Source: Ridgeia piscesae (taxonomy: Eukaryota; Annelida; Polychaeta; Sabellida; Siboglinidae). Taken from it: 64,000 nucleotides of DNA. A model generated the notes under the pieces. It had not been told where the DNA came from. It ran no database searches and worked only from the letters and a program-made list of their open reading frames with translations. Below, one piece after another: positions 51,933-64,000 of the stretch (position 1 is the first letter of the stretch; the number at the start of each line of letters is the position of its first letter). The translations under genes were made by a program, and so were the position numbers. The stretch lies in assembly GCA_025642075.2 (NCBI GenBank), contig JAODUO010000073.1, positions 62,001-126,000 on the forward strand, written 5' to 3'.

Positions 51933-52534
51933 ATGCTGCGTTCCAATCACCTCGTGTTTATCGTGATTGAATACCAGTTCGTGCCCCCTACGTGACACAG
52001 TTCGTGGCCCCTACGTGACACAGTTCGTGGCCCCTACGTGGCACAGTTCGTGGCCCCTACGTGACACAGTTCGTGGCCCCTACGTGCCACAGTTCGTGGC
52101 CCCTACGTGACACAGTTCGTGGCCCCTACGTGGCACAGTTCGTGGCCCCTACGTGACACAGTTCGTGGCCCCTACGTGGCACAGTTCGTGGCCCCTACGT
52201 GACACAGTTAGTGGCCCCTACGTGACACAGTTCGTGGCCCCTACGTGACACAGTTCGTGGCCCCTACGTGACACAGTTCGTGGCCCCTACGTGACACAGT
52301 TCGTGGCCCATACGTGGCACAGTTGGTGGCCCCTACGTGACACAGTTCGTGGCCCCTACGTGACACAGTTCGTGGCCCCTACGTGACACAGTTAGTGGCC
52401 CCTACGTGACACAGTTCGTGGCCCCTACGTGACACAGTTGCATAACTTCACCAGTCGCTAACTGGATGGACCCGAGAACTTCCCAGTTGACAACTGGTGT
52501 TTACCTTCAACACGAGGTGACTGGAACGCAGCAT
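51933..52534. mobile_element. TIR-bounded MITE carrying a 23-bp minisatellite
   Basis: The left terminus 51933-51958 (ATGCTGCGTTCCAATCACCT CGTGTT) has its reverse complement at 52509-52534 with one mismatch. Between them a 23-bp unit (TACGTGACACAGTTCGTGGC CCC) repeats about 20 times (51975-52440). The unit resembles the subterminal sequence (CCAGTTCGTGCCCCCTACGT), so the array probably grew inside the element. No coding capacity. Confidence 0.8.
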
Positions 52535-52986
52535 GCCTATCTCGCTGAGCCGACTGACTACAAACGGTTCGTATGCGACGGACGTCTAGCAGGGCGCCCC
52601 GGGAATTGACCACAACGTCATAGAAATATGAGAAGGCACGAACGGGCCTGTTTTAAGACGGCGGATACACGCAGGAAATCACAAAGACGCGGCCATTTGT
52701 TGTGGCACCAAGCGGCTGCGTGTCGGCTTGCGAGCCGATTGGACATTAATGATCTCCGAAAATAAAACGACGCTCTGACAAAGTAGCCGAAGAGACTCGT
52801 GCTGACGGTGAATGGCCCTGAAAGAAGGGTGTTGATTAGGTTTGCGTTTGCATCAGTGAACGCGATGGACGCTGAGCTGTCAACGAGCTGACGATAAGAC
52901 GCTGTCGTCCACTGGTGGTGTCGAATGCCGAATGCACAGGCAAAATCAACGTAAAGGGATAAACAGTTTCAAGTACCGCATATCTC

Positions 52987-53068
<82 letters not shown>

Positions 53069-53329
53069 ATATATATGGATATGCCACGCTGATCATCATT
53101 GGCATTATAAGACGAGTCTTGAAGGTGACGACTGAATGACAATCTTCGTCCTGTCGACTTGGCAGCAGTGCTCGGTACGCGGTTGTATAAACATGGCTGA
53201 TATCGTCATGATGGACCAGTCTTAGACCAGCTTTGCCCAACAGCTGTATACGAAATGTGTATCGATGTCATCTTATACAAAGCGGAATCCACTTTTCGTG
53301 CACAGGAACAAACAGTCTGACAGATGCGC
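52535..53329. repeat. Unique sequence with a (TA)n tract
   Basis: A (TA)n tract occupies 52991-53066. The rest shows no recognised gene. Confidence 0.8.
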
Positions 53330-56300
53330 CATCTATCTGTCGGTGTAAATGTCCGTCATCTATCTGTCAGTGTAAATGTGCGCCATCTATCTGTCGGTGT
53401 AAATGTGCGCCATCTATCTGTCAGTGTAAATGTCCGTCATCTATCTGTCAGTGTAAATGTCCGTCATCTATCTGCGAGTGGAAATGTCCGCCATCTATCT
53501 GTCAGTGTAAATGTCCGTCATCTATCTGTCAGTGTAAATGTCCGCCATCTATCTGCGAGTGGAAATGTCCGCCATCTATCTGTCAGTGTAAATGTGCGCC
53601 ATCTATCTGTCAGTGTAAATGTCCGGCATCTATCTGTCAGTGTAAATGTGCGCCATCTATCTGTCGGTGTAAATGTGCGCCATCTATCTGTCAGTGTAAA
53701 TGTCCGCCATCTATCTGTCAGTGTAAATGTCCGCCATCTATCTGTTAGTGTAAATGTCCGCCATCTATCTGTCAGTGTAAATGTGCGCCATCTATCTGTC
53801 AGTGTAAATGTCCGTCATCTATCTGTCAGTGTAAATGTCCGTCATCTATCTGTCAGTGTAAATGAGCGCCATCTATCTGTCAGTGTAAATGTCCGCCATC
53901 TATCTGTTAGTGTAAATGTCCGCCATCTATCTGTCAGTGTAAATGTGCGCCATCTATCTGTCAGTGTAAATGTCCGTCATCTATCTATCGGTGTAAATGT
54001 CCGTCATCTATCTGTCGGTGTAAATGTGCGCCATCTATCTGTCAGTGTAAATGTCCGTCATCTATCTGTCGGTGTAAATGTCAGTCATCTATCTGTCGGT
54101 GTAAATGTCCGTCATCTATCTGTCGGTGTAAATGTCCGCCATCTATCTGTCAGTGTAAATATCCGCCATCTATCTGTCAGTGTAAATGTGCGCCACCATC
54201 TATCTGTCAGTGTAAATGTCCGTCATCTATCTGTCGTTGTAAATGTCCGTCATCTATCTGTCGGTGTAAATGTGCGCCATCTATCTGTCAGTGTAAATGT
54301 GCGCCATCTACCTGTCAGTGTAAATGTCCGTCATCTATCTGTCAGTGTAAATGTCCGCCATCTATCTGCGAGTGGAAATGTCCGCCATCTATCTGTCAGT
54401 GTAAATGTGCGCCATCTATCTGTCAGTGTAAATGTCCGGCATCTATCTGTCAGTGTAAATGTGCGCCATCTATCTGTCGGTGTAAATGTGCGCCATCTAT
54501 CTGTCAGTGTAAATGTGCGCCATCTATCTGTCAGTGTAAATGTCCGTCATCTATCTGTCAGTGTAAATGTCCGTCATCTATCTGTCAGTGTAAATGAGCG
54601 CCATCTATCTGTCAGTGTAAATGTCCGCCATCTATCTGTTAGTGTAAATGTCCGCCATCTATCTGTCAGTGTAAATGTGCGCCATCTATCTGTCAGTGTA
54701 AATGTCCGTCATCTATCTATCGGTGTAAATGTCCGTCATCTATCTGTCGGTGTAAATGTGCGCCATCTATCTGTCAGTGTAAATGTCCGTCATCTATCTG
54801 TCGGTGTAAATGTCAGTCATCTATCTGTCGGTGTAAATGTCCGTCATCTATCTGTCGGTGTAAATGTCCGCCATCTATCTGTCAGTGTAAATATCCGCCA
54901 TCTATCTGTCAGTGTAAATGTGCGCCACCATCTATCTGTCAGTGTAAATGTCCGTCATCTATCTGTCGGTGTAAATGTCCGTCATCTATCTGTCGGTGTA
55001 AATGTGCGCCATCTATCTGTCAGTGTAAATGTGCGCCATCTACCTGTCAGTGTAAATGTCCGTCATCTATCTGTCGGTGTAAATGTCCGTCATCTATCTG
55101 TCGGTGTAAATGTCCGCCATCTATCTGTCAGTGTAAATATCCGCCATCTATCTGTCAGTGTAAATGTGCGCCATCTATCTGTCAGTGTAAATGTCCACCA
55201 TCTATCTGTCAGTGTAAATGTGCGCCATCTATTTGTCAGTGTAAATGTCCGTCATCTATCTGTCGGTGTAAATGTCCGCCATCTATCTGTCAGTGTAAAT
55301 GTGCGCCATCTATCTGTCAGTGTAAATGTCCGTCATCTATCTGTCGGTGTAAATGTCCGTCATCTATCTGTCGGTGTAAATGTCCGTCATCTATCTGTCG
55401 GTGTAAATGTCCGCCATCTATCTGTCGGTGTAAATGTCCGTCATCTATCTGTCGGTGTAAATGTCCGCCATCTATCTGTCAGTGTAAATGTGCGCCATCT
55501 ATCTGTCAGTGTAAATGTCCACCATCTATTTGTCAGTGTAAATGTCCGCCATCTATCTGTCAGTGTAAATATCCGCCATCTATCTGTCAGTGTAAATGTG
55601 CGCCATCTATCTGTCAGTGTAAATGTCCACCATCTATCTGTCAGTGTAAATGTGCGCCATCTATTTGTCAGTGTAAATGTCCGTCATCTATCTGTCGGTG
55701 TAAATGTCCGCCATCTATCTGTCAGTGTAAATGTGCGCCATCTATCTGTCAGTGTAAATGTGCGCCATCTATTTGTCAGTGTAAATGTCCGTCATCTATC
55801 TGTCGGTGTAAATGTCCGCCATCTATCTGTCGGTGTAAATGTCCGCCATCTATCTGTCGGTGTAAATGTCCGCCATCTACCTGTCGGTGTAAATGTCCGC
55901 CATCTATCTGTCAGTGTAAATGTGCGCTATCTACCTGTCAGTGTAAATGTCGGTCATCTATCTGTCAGTGTAAATATCCGCCATCTATCTGTCGGTGTAA
56001 ATGTCCGTCATCTATCTGTCGGTGTAAATGTGCGCCATCTATCTGTCAGTGTAAATGTGCGCCATCTACCTGTCAGTGTAAATGTCCGTCATCTATCTGT
56101 CGGTGTAAATGTCCGTCATCTATCTGTCGGTGTAAATGTCCGCCATCTATCTGTCGGTGTAAATGTCCGCCATCTATCTGTCGGTGTAAATGTCCGTCAT
56201 CTATCTGTCGGTGTAAATGTCCGCCATCTATCTGTCAGTGTAAATGTGCGCCATCTATCTGTCAGTGTAAATGTCCACCATCTATCTGTCAGTGTAAATG

Positions 56301-56745
56301 TGCGCCATCTATTTGTCAGTGTAAATGTCCGTCATCTATCTGTCGGTGTAAATGTCCGCCATCTATCTGTCAGTGTAAATGTGCGCCATCTATCTGTCAG
56401 TGTAAATGTGCGCCATCTATTTGTCAGTGTAAATGTCCGTCATCTATCTGTCGGTGTAAATGTCCGCCATCTATCTGTCGGTGTAAATGTCCGCCATCTA
56501 TCTGTCGGTGTAAATGTCCGCCATCTACCTGTTGGTGTAAATGTCCGCCATCTATCTGTCAGTGTAAATGTGCGCTATCTACCTGTCAGTGTAAATGTCG
56601 GTCATCTATCTGTCAGTGTAAATATCCGCCATCTATCTGTCGGTGTAAATGTCCGCCATCTATCTGTCATCTATCTGTCGGGGTAAATGTCCGCCATCTA
56701 TCTGTCGGTGTAAATGTCGCCATCTATCTGTCAGTGTCAATGTGC
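53330..56745. repeat. 27-bp minisatellite, about 126 copies, higher-order structure
   Basis: The unit is CCGCCATCTATCTGTCAGTG then TAAATGT, with many variants (GTCATC, GCGCCATC, GTCGGTG, CTACCTG, ATTTGTC). Long blocks recur: markers CCGGCATC (53623, 54436) are 813 bases apart, CGCCACCATC (54191, 54923) 732 apart, and GCGCTATCTACC (about 55923, 56571) 648 apart. One frame stays open for 1120 codons from 53324 as a nine-residue repeat (RHLSVSVNV). Confidence 0.97.
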
Positions 56746-57124
56746 CCGCTTGTATCCTTGTGTCGTATTTAAATTTGTTGCGCGTATTTAGATGTGTATG
56801 TGATTTTGATGATATGTGACAATCTATTTTGCAGAACGGTTCTCCAATTCGTTACTATTTTTAGCTATTGTTAGCTAAGCGAGGATACGGACAAACCTGG
56901 TGACAATTGCGGTAAATGTAGCGTAGGCTTCAAATGAAACCATTCACAGCCGTGGCTTACACTTCCCCGTGGTTCCACACGGCCACTCATCTGGCCACTA
57001 CCCACTGGGAACACTGTTGTGCTTAAATTGATGCGAAACAGACAATGTCGTCTGCGACACTTGGTCTCTGTCATGTGATCGTGTGATTTCTGATGCAGCT
57101 TGCGTCCCTAGACGCACCGCCGCC
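56746..57124. other. Unassigned unique sequence
   Basis: Nothing recognised. Confidence 0.4.
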
Positions 57125-57188
57125 ATGACTCCCCGTGACTCCCCATGACTCCTCGTGACTCCCCGTGACTCCCCGTGACTCCCCGTGA
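57125..57188. repeat. 10-bp tandem repeat (TGACTCCCCG), about six copies
   Basis: Variants TGACTCCCCA and TGACTCCTCG occur. Confidence 0.93.
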
Positions 57189-57807
<619 letters not shown>

Positions 57808-58017
57808 TTAACTATGGACATTTAACTACGGACGCTTCAATGGGCGGATTCGCCTATAAATCACGCGTTGTTTGATGACATCATAAACCTGCGTCATACA
57901 GAGCGTTGACCCTCTGTATGCAGACAAATTTAGGAGAATACTGGCCTATATCTGACAATGGTAATAGTGTCAATTTAATTAATCCGTACAGTTATATTTT
58001 TTTTATTAATGTTGTTA

Positions 58018-58275
58018 CATTTGTTATTATTGTTGTGTTTACTGTTACTGTTGTTGTTGTTATTACTGTTGTTTTTGTTATTGTTGTTATTGTTGTTTTT
58101 GTTGTTTTTGTTGTTTTTGTTGTTATTGTTGTTATTGTTGTTATTGTTGTTATTGTTGTTATTGTTGTTATTGTTGTTATTGTTGTTATTGTTGTTATTG
58201 TTGTTAGTATTGTTAGTATTGTTATTATTGTTATTATTGTCATTATTGTCATTATTGTTATTATTGTTATTATTA
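58018..58275. repeat. (TTGTTA)n / (TTGTTT)n microsatellite
   Basis: Trinucleotide-based TTG/TTA/TTT mixture. Runs of Leu, Val/Ile or Asn in translated frames are artefacts. Confidence 0.95.
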
Positions 58276-58989
58276 AACATAGTTGTTGGTGTCAGTATTA
58301 GTATTATAAAATCTATAATAATATAGTTAGTTATGATTAGAGTAAGACTTCCTAAGACTATGCAGTCGACCGCCGTCATAGTTTCTTTGTCCCGAGTAAA
58401 ACATAACGGTTATGACGTCTCAATCACCTAGTCGCGGCCTTGATGACGGCTCTAACAACTTGGTCAGAACTAATGCACCAGAGCTGGGCCTCTTCGTACA
58501 CACAGCGCCCTCACACGGATGGGATCATAACGTAAAGCAGATTTTCGATACCGTACTAAACGACGATCGGTCCGAGATTGAGCGAGATATGTGCGCGTTG
58601 GTCCAGTGAGGGTGTGTCCCGGCTCCTATCTAATTGCTCTCACTTAGACAGTCTTCTCTATCTTGGATTAACAAACCGTGAGTTCTGGGCGGGGACACCT
58701 GCACACAACAACGCCCTGTATTGTCGTGGAGTCCTCGTGTTAAGTGGCAGATACACTTAACGGAATCGTCTGTAGCTGCTAGCATAAACACAGCTTTCGC
58801 AGACCGAGTGATGGCGTCAAGATATCAGAGGTTATTCGTCGAAACCAAACAAACTGCGACGGGCAAACGGACAAGGAAGCGGGAGACATGCTAACATGGA
58901 TATAACACTATGTGTGTAGCCTGCCTCGTAGGACGTCGAAAATATATATTCTATCAATCCTGCTTTTAAATACGTTCACTGGCGTTATC
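58276..58989. other. Unassigned sequence
   Basis: A 65-codon frame at 58412-58609 has ordinary composition but no recognised family. It may be upstream LINE-associated sequence. Confidence 0.35.
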
Positions 58990-59440
58990 TTTAATATCAA
59001 TAAAGGATTACTGTGTTCCAGTTTTTTTGTTTTCTGCAAAAATCGAAATGTTATATGCACCCAATGCAGTGCAGTGCACATCCTGCCGAGGAAACATAAA
59101 ACAAATGAAAAAATTGCAAGAGCTTGCGGGAGTTGAAGGAATAGAAGAAACATTGAGAGATGCCCGACTTCGCTGGTGTGGAACGTCCAGAGACGAGAGA
59201 CAGGTCACTCACTATATGATAAACGCTGCAGAATGACCAATCCACGGGACTGGCAACAAAAGGACTAACAAAGAGAAAGAAAGACCTGGAGTTGAGGAGC
59301 TGAAAGAGGAACACGTGACAGACCGGAACAAGTGGCGACGACTGGTCCACTCCAGGCCGACCGTGACAGACCGGAACAAGTGGCGACGACTGGTCCACTC
59401 CAGGCCGACCGTGGCAAATGGCGACAGAAGAATGCAGCGC
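58990..59440 (+). mobile_element. LINE 3'-end remnant
   Basis: The plus strand reads GVEGIEETLRDARLRWCGTS, resembling the LRWFGHV-type C-terminal block of non-LTR elements. A frameshifted DRNKWRRLVHSRPT follows, the usual terminal block. That terminal block is duplicated as a 48-bp tandem (about 59315-59410). No intact ORF. Confidence 0.6.
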
Positions 59441-60041
59441 ACTGCAGTGTCCACGAGTCTGCGGCCTGGCGGTGGCGAGCGAGCAATCAAACAAGCAAGA
59501 GGAGCCGAAGGTGCCAACAGTCGCCATATACCTGTCGACAGTTTCGCCTCATAGATAGCCACTCAACTCAACAAAACGATCAGAAGTCGAACACTATTAT
59601 CGGCCGCCTGTCGCGGGCATGACATGTAACGAGCTGATATTAATAGCACCATTTAATCGTGAATCGTGAACAGAAGCATCTTCCCGTAGCCTCGAGCGTA
59701 CGGGGAGGCGACGAATGAGCCCACTTGGCGACGCTAGCGAGAAAACGCCCAGGCGAACGCGACGGGAGATGCCGAACGGGCTGTCTCGCGCTGTCCCTAG
59801 ATCCCCGATTAATTTCCCCGTTCCGACATCCGAAAAGGTCGGCTAGACCACCGCCTCGCCCAGAGTGATGCTGTGGGCCGCGTCAGCAGACGGACGGCTC
59901 TGTGTGGTCGCACGTATCGGCGTCTTAGATCCGTCATGACATTGGCGGATCAGCCACGTGGGGACGCGATTAGATACAATGACAGATTTGAATAAGGGCT
60001 GAGGTATATGTACCACAGGTGTTATGTTCCTCGTGGAATAG
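59441..60041. other. Unassigned sequence
   Basis: CpG-richer around 59690-59940; no gene recognised. Confidence 0.35.
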
Positions 60042-60401
60042 TGAGGGAGGGACAGAGCAGGGACAGAGAGGGGAGGGTGTGGTGTGGGGATGGAGAGAGG
60101 TAGGGGGAAGGATAGGGGGAGGGGAAGGAGAGGGGAGGGAGAGGGGAGGGAGAGGGGAGGGAGAGGGGGTGGTGTGGTGTGGGGAGGGAGAGGTAGGGGG
60201 AGGGGAAGGAGAGGAGAGGGAGAGGGGAGGGAGAGGTAGGGGGAGATCGAGGAAGGAGAGGGGAGGGAGAGGAGGAGGGAGGTGAGAGGGGGGTGGGAGG
60301 GAGAGGAGGGAGGAGAGGAGAGGAGAGGAGGAGAGAGAGAGGAGAGGAGGAGAGAGAGCGAGAGAGGAAGAGGAGGGAGAGAGAGAGAGAGAGAGAGAGA
60401 G

Positions 60402-60453
<52 letters not shown>

Positions 60454-60560
60454 GGTGAGGGAGAGTGGGAGAGGGAGAGAGGGTGAGGGAGAGAGGGAGC
60501 GGGGGACGGAGAGGCGGAGAGGAGGGAAGGGGCGGAGGGAGAGGGGAGGGAGAGAGGCAG
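60042..60560. repeat. Purine-rich (GGGAGA)n / (GA)n tract, about 520 bp
   Basis: Almost all G and A on the plus strand, with GA runs at 60378-60452. Frames are Gly/Arg/Glu-rich artefacts. Confidence 0.96.
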
Positions 60561-61189
60561 AGAAAACAAGAGAAACAGAGTGATTAAGGGACCAATAAAA
60601 CTCACACCTGTTACACTATTGATGCATTTACCTGTACCATCTAATTATACCAGACTCTGCCAGATACTTCTTTCTGAAGCCATGAAAAAATGAAATTTAA
60701 GTAGATGACATTTTAGATAACTATAGCGTCTTCTTTAATTTCCCGCAATAACTCAACGCTGGCATAGTGAACACTCCCAGAAGTATTACTAAATATAGTA
60801 CTTAAGATATTAATAATTCCGGCGACTTTCGACGACTGTTTCTGTGACTATTTATGTGGCAAATACAAAAACGCACGCAGTCAGAACAGTCGTAAAATAC
60901 CACAGTAAACGAATACATCTTAATAAACTCCGCGCGTAATGGCGGCAATTTATTATGCACGACTACTTTTGCGTTCCGATTAGTGGCAATAATGAAACGT
61001 AATGACTTTCGCTCTACTTAAATTTCATTTGTGGGAGTGTGAGTGTCACTGGGCGGCATAAGATGTTAATATGATTTACGGCAAAATGCGAATGGTAAAT
61101 TATTTAAGTTGTGTTGTTTAGTCAGCTAAGCACACTTAATTACATGAAATAGTATCACAGACTTGAGTTACATGTTAAGTTGCAATAGT
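60561..61189. other. Unassigned AT-rich sequence
   Basis: Nothing recognised. Confidence 0.4.
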
Positions 61190-61498
61190 ATTACGCCCCG
61201 CGGACATGCCCGGTAATTGGCAACACATTTTACTACGCCTAAAGAGTATTACAACGCGTCTGCAAAAGAGTATTACTGACATGTCTGGTCATTGACAATG
61301 TGTGTGTGTGTCGGACTGCAAAGAGTATTGTTGACATGTCTAGCGACCGGCGCTGTGTCTCCCGGTATACAAGGAATATTACGAACGTGTCTGGCGGCTA
61401 ACAATGCATCTGCCTAAGTGCAAAGATTATTATAGACATGTTCGGCTGTCAAAGTATGTCTGTCAAACTGTAAAGGGTACTATGTATGGTGATTGGTA

Positions 61499-61544
<46 letters not shown>

Positions 61545-61556
61545 TGCGTGCGTGTG

Positions 61557-61632
<76 letters not shown>

Positions 61633-61644
61633 TCGTCGCGTCCG

Positions 61645-61676
<32 letters not shown>

Positions 61677-61960
61677 TGTGTCAAAGTGCAAATAAGCGTG
61701 CCTGTCCCCAAGTCCTAAGAATATGCCTGGCAATTGATAATGCGTTTGTCAAAGTGCAAAAGGTATTACTAATATGTCTGTCCCAAAGTGCAAATGAGTA
61801 TTACAGACGTGCCTGGCGAGTGACAAGACATATTTGGCGATTGGCAATGCGCTTGTCAAAGTGCAAATAGTAGGTCACAGACATGTCTGACGACTGCCAA
61901 TGCATCTACCGAAGTACAGAGATTATATTATAGACACGTAGGGCGTCTGCAAAAGTGCAA
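61190..61960. repeat. Decayed tandem repeat (about 55-60 bp) containing GT/GCGT microsatellites
   Basis: Blocks ACATGTCTGGC, ATTG(A/G)CAATG, TCTGTCAAAGTGCAAA and GAGTATTAC recur in order about a dozen times with heavy divergence. A (GT)n tract (61499-61543) and (GCGT)n tract (61547-61680) sit inside one copy. Confidence 0.75.
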
Positions 61961-63118
<1,158 letters not shown>

Positions 63119-64000
63119 ATTCCCGGATAAGTTCATATGATGTTCGAATAAACAGATTTGTCCCAGGGTGACGAGTAAATAGCACTGGAAATTGCTAATT
63201 GATATAAAGTTGGTATACTCTATGGTATCTAGCGGACGAAGCGAGAGCCAGTCGAGAAGAAGTTATGACGCCACCTGGTGGTATGGATTGCACGCAGTAC
63301 AACTATTTAGTAGTCAAAGCGCACTAGACATGCAGACAGATAGATTGGTTTATCGGTTTGACAACTAAACGGAAGGCAGTGACCTAAATATATTAGACAA
63401 GTCTGAAAAAATCTACAGATTCGACGACCATTGATGTTCTGCTAAGTCGACGTAGACGACCACTTAAATTAAACAGCTTCGAGTGTTTATTATTGTCATC
63501 CCATACGCCACTGACGTTGTAGGAATTTAATACAGTTTGATTTCTCCGCTGAGACGAATTGTAATGCAATGCACAGCATTCTACCAGGTACTACCAGCGT
63601 GGGGCTGACTTGTTGTCATCATACAGCATCGCTTCGTATTGAAAGCGAAGTTCGAGGTATTCAAAACCATTGTTCGCCCAGTCCAAAACAGACCCTGGCC
63701 AAATCGAACTCGGAAGTGGAATAATTATCTCACCCCCGCTGTCCAATTCATCGTCGTCACCAGTCGGAAGTTGCCACCAGAGAGGAAATTGCAAACACCG
63801 TAGTGGGCTACTAGCTGAATGTTAATACGGCCGCCTAAATCATCGCCTGGTGTTAGTAACTAGAATATGTCGGGGGATAAAACGATAACAACAACATCAA
63901 AGTGTAATTGTGTTTTACCTGCGAGCGACCAAAACAAAGACACAATTTAGTGTATTGCGGTATAAATAAAACGTGAAAGTAATCAAATAAACCATTGTCA
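63119..64000. other. Unassigned sequence to the right edge
   Basis: A minus-strand frame of 67 codons (63591-63794, starting MQFPLWWQLPTGDDDELDSG) has ordinary composition but no recognised family. No pore-1 exon of the channel was found here. Confidence 0.35.

Noticed and set aside
53233..53748. Cysteine-rich repeat protein (CQCKCPPSI) resembling a metallothionein or silk-like protein
   Set aside because: A frame of the 27-bp array ended by ordinary unit variants (TGTTAG); no start context or flanking exons.
63591..63794. Minus-strand 67-codon ORF as the missing first exon of the channel
   Set aside because: No TM1, no cap cysteine region and no pore-helix motif; it ends in a stop rather than a usable phase-1 donor.

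Overview
The window is nuclear DNA of an animal. It carries two intron-split genes with canonical GT-AG splice sites, tRNA-derived SINEs, several non-LTR retrotransposon (LINE) fragments, a piggyBac-like MITE and an exceptional load of micro- and minisatellites. A marine invertebrate, perhaps a mollusc or another lophotrochozoan, fits the SINE and LINE types and the intron-rich genes, but that is inference. Nothing looks bacterial, and there is no operon, CRISPR array or phage.

Gene 1 (+ strand, entering from the left edge, 5133 to about 27060) is tubulin-folding cofactor B (TBCB). Six coding exons are readable (5133-5276, 10285-10378, 10963-11107, 13846-13901, 14381-14453, 24366-24479), plus a last exon at 25968 that finishes the stop codon and carries the 3' UTR. 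All splice phases agree. About 35 N-terminal residues are encoded left of the window. The introns are filled with tandem arrays: a 46-bp unit (about 100 copies) that begins inside an exon and repeats its 5' splice site, then 51-bp, 30-bp, 58-bp and second 30-bp arrays. A foldback sequence, a piggyBac-type MITE, a SINE and a LINE also lie in them.

Gene 2 (- strand, 33444 to 37641 and beyond) is a two-pore-domain potassium channel of the THIK type (KCNK12/KCNK13-like). Three exons are readable: 37433-37641, 34755-35035 and 33444-33852. The first exon (TM1, cap, pore helix 1) was not found and probably lies beyond the right edge, so its first intron would exceed 26 kb and hold everything from 37642 to 64000. 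The two genes converge tail to tail.

From 37.6 kb to the right edge the sequence is mostly repeats: a 31-bp array with about 40 perfect CRE octamers, 15-bp and 40-bp arrays, long CA, CATA, TA and purine tracts, a TIR-bounded 23-bp array, a 3.4-kb 27-bp array with higher-order structure, and LINE and SINE scraps. Most long open frames here are artefacts of repeat periods or low complexity.

The strongest unusual signals are the splice-donor minisatellite in TBCB, the CRE array in the presumed channel intron, a 58-bp array whose every unit pairs an acceptor-like site with a polyadenylation hexamer, and a pair of inverted satellite-plus-TA modules 31 kb apart.
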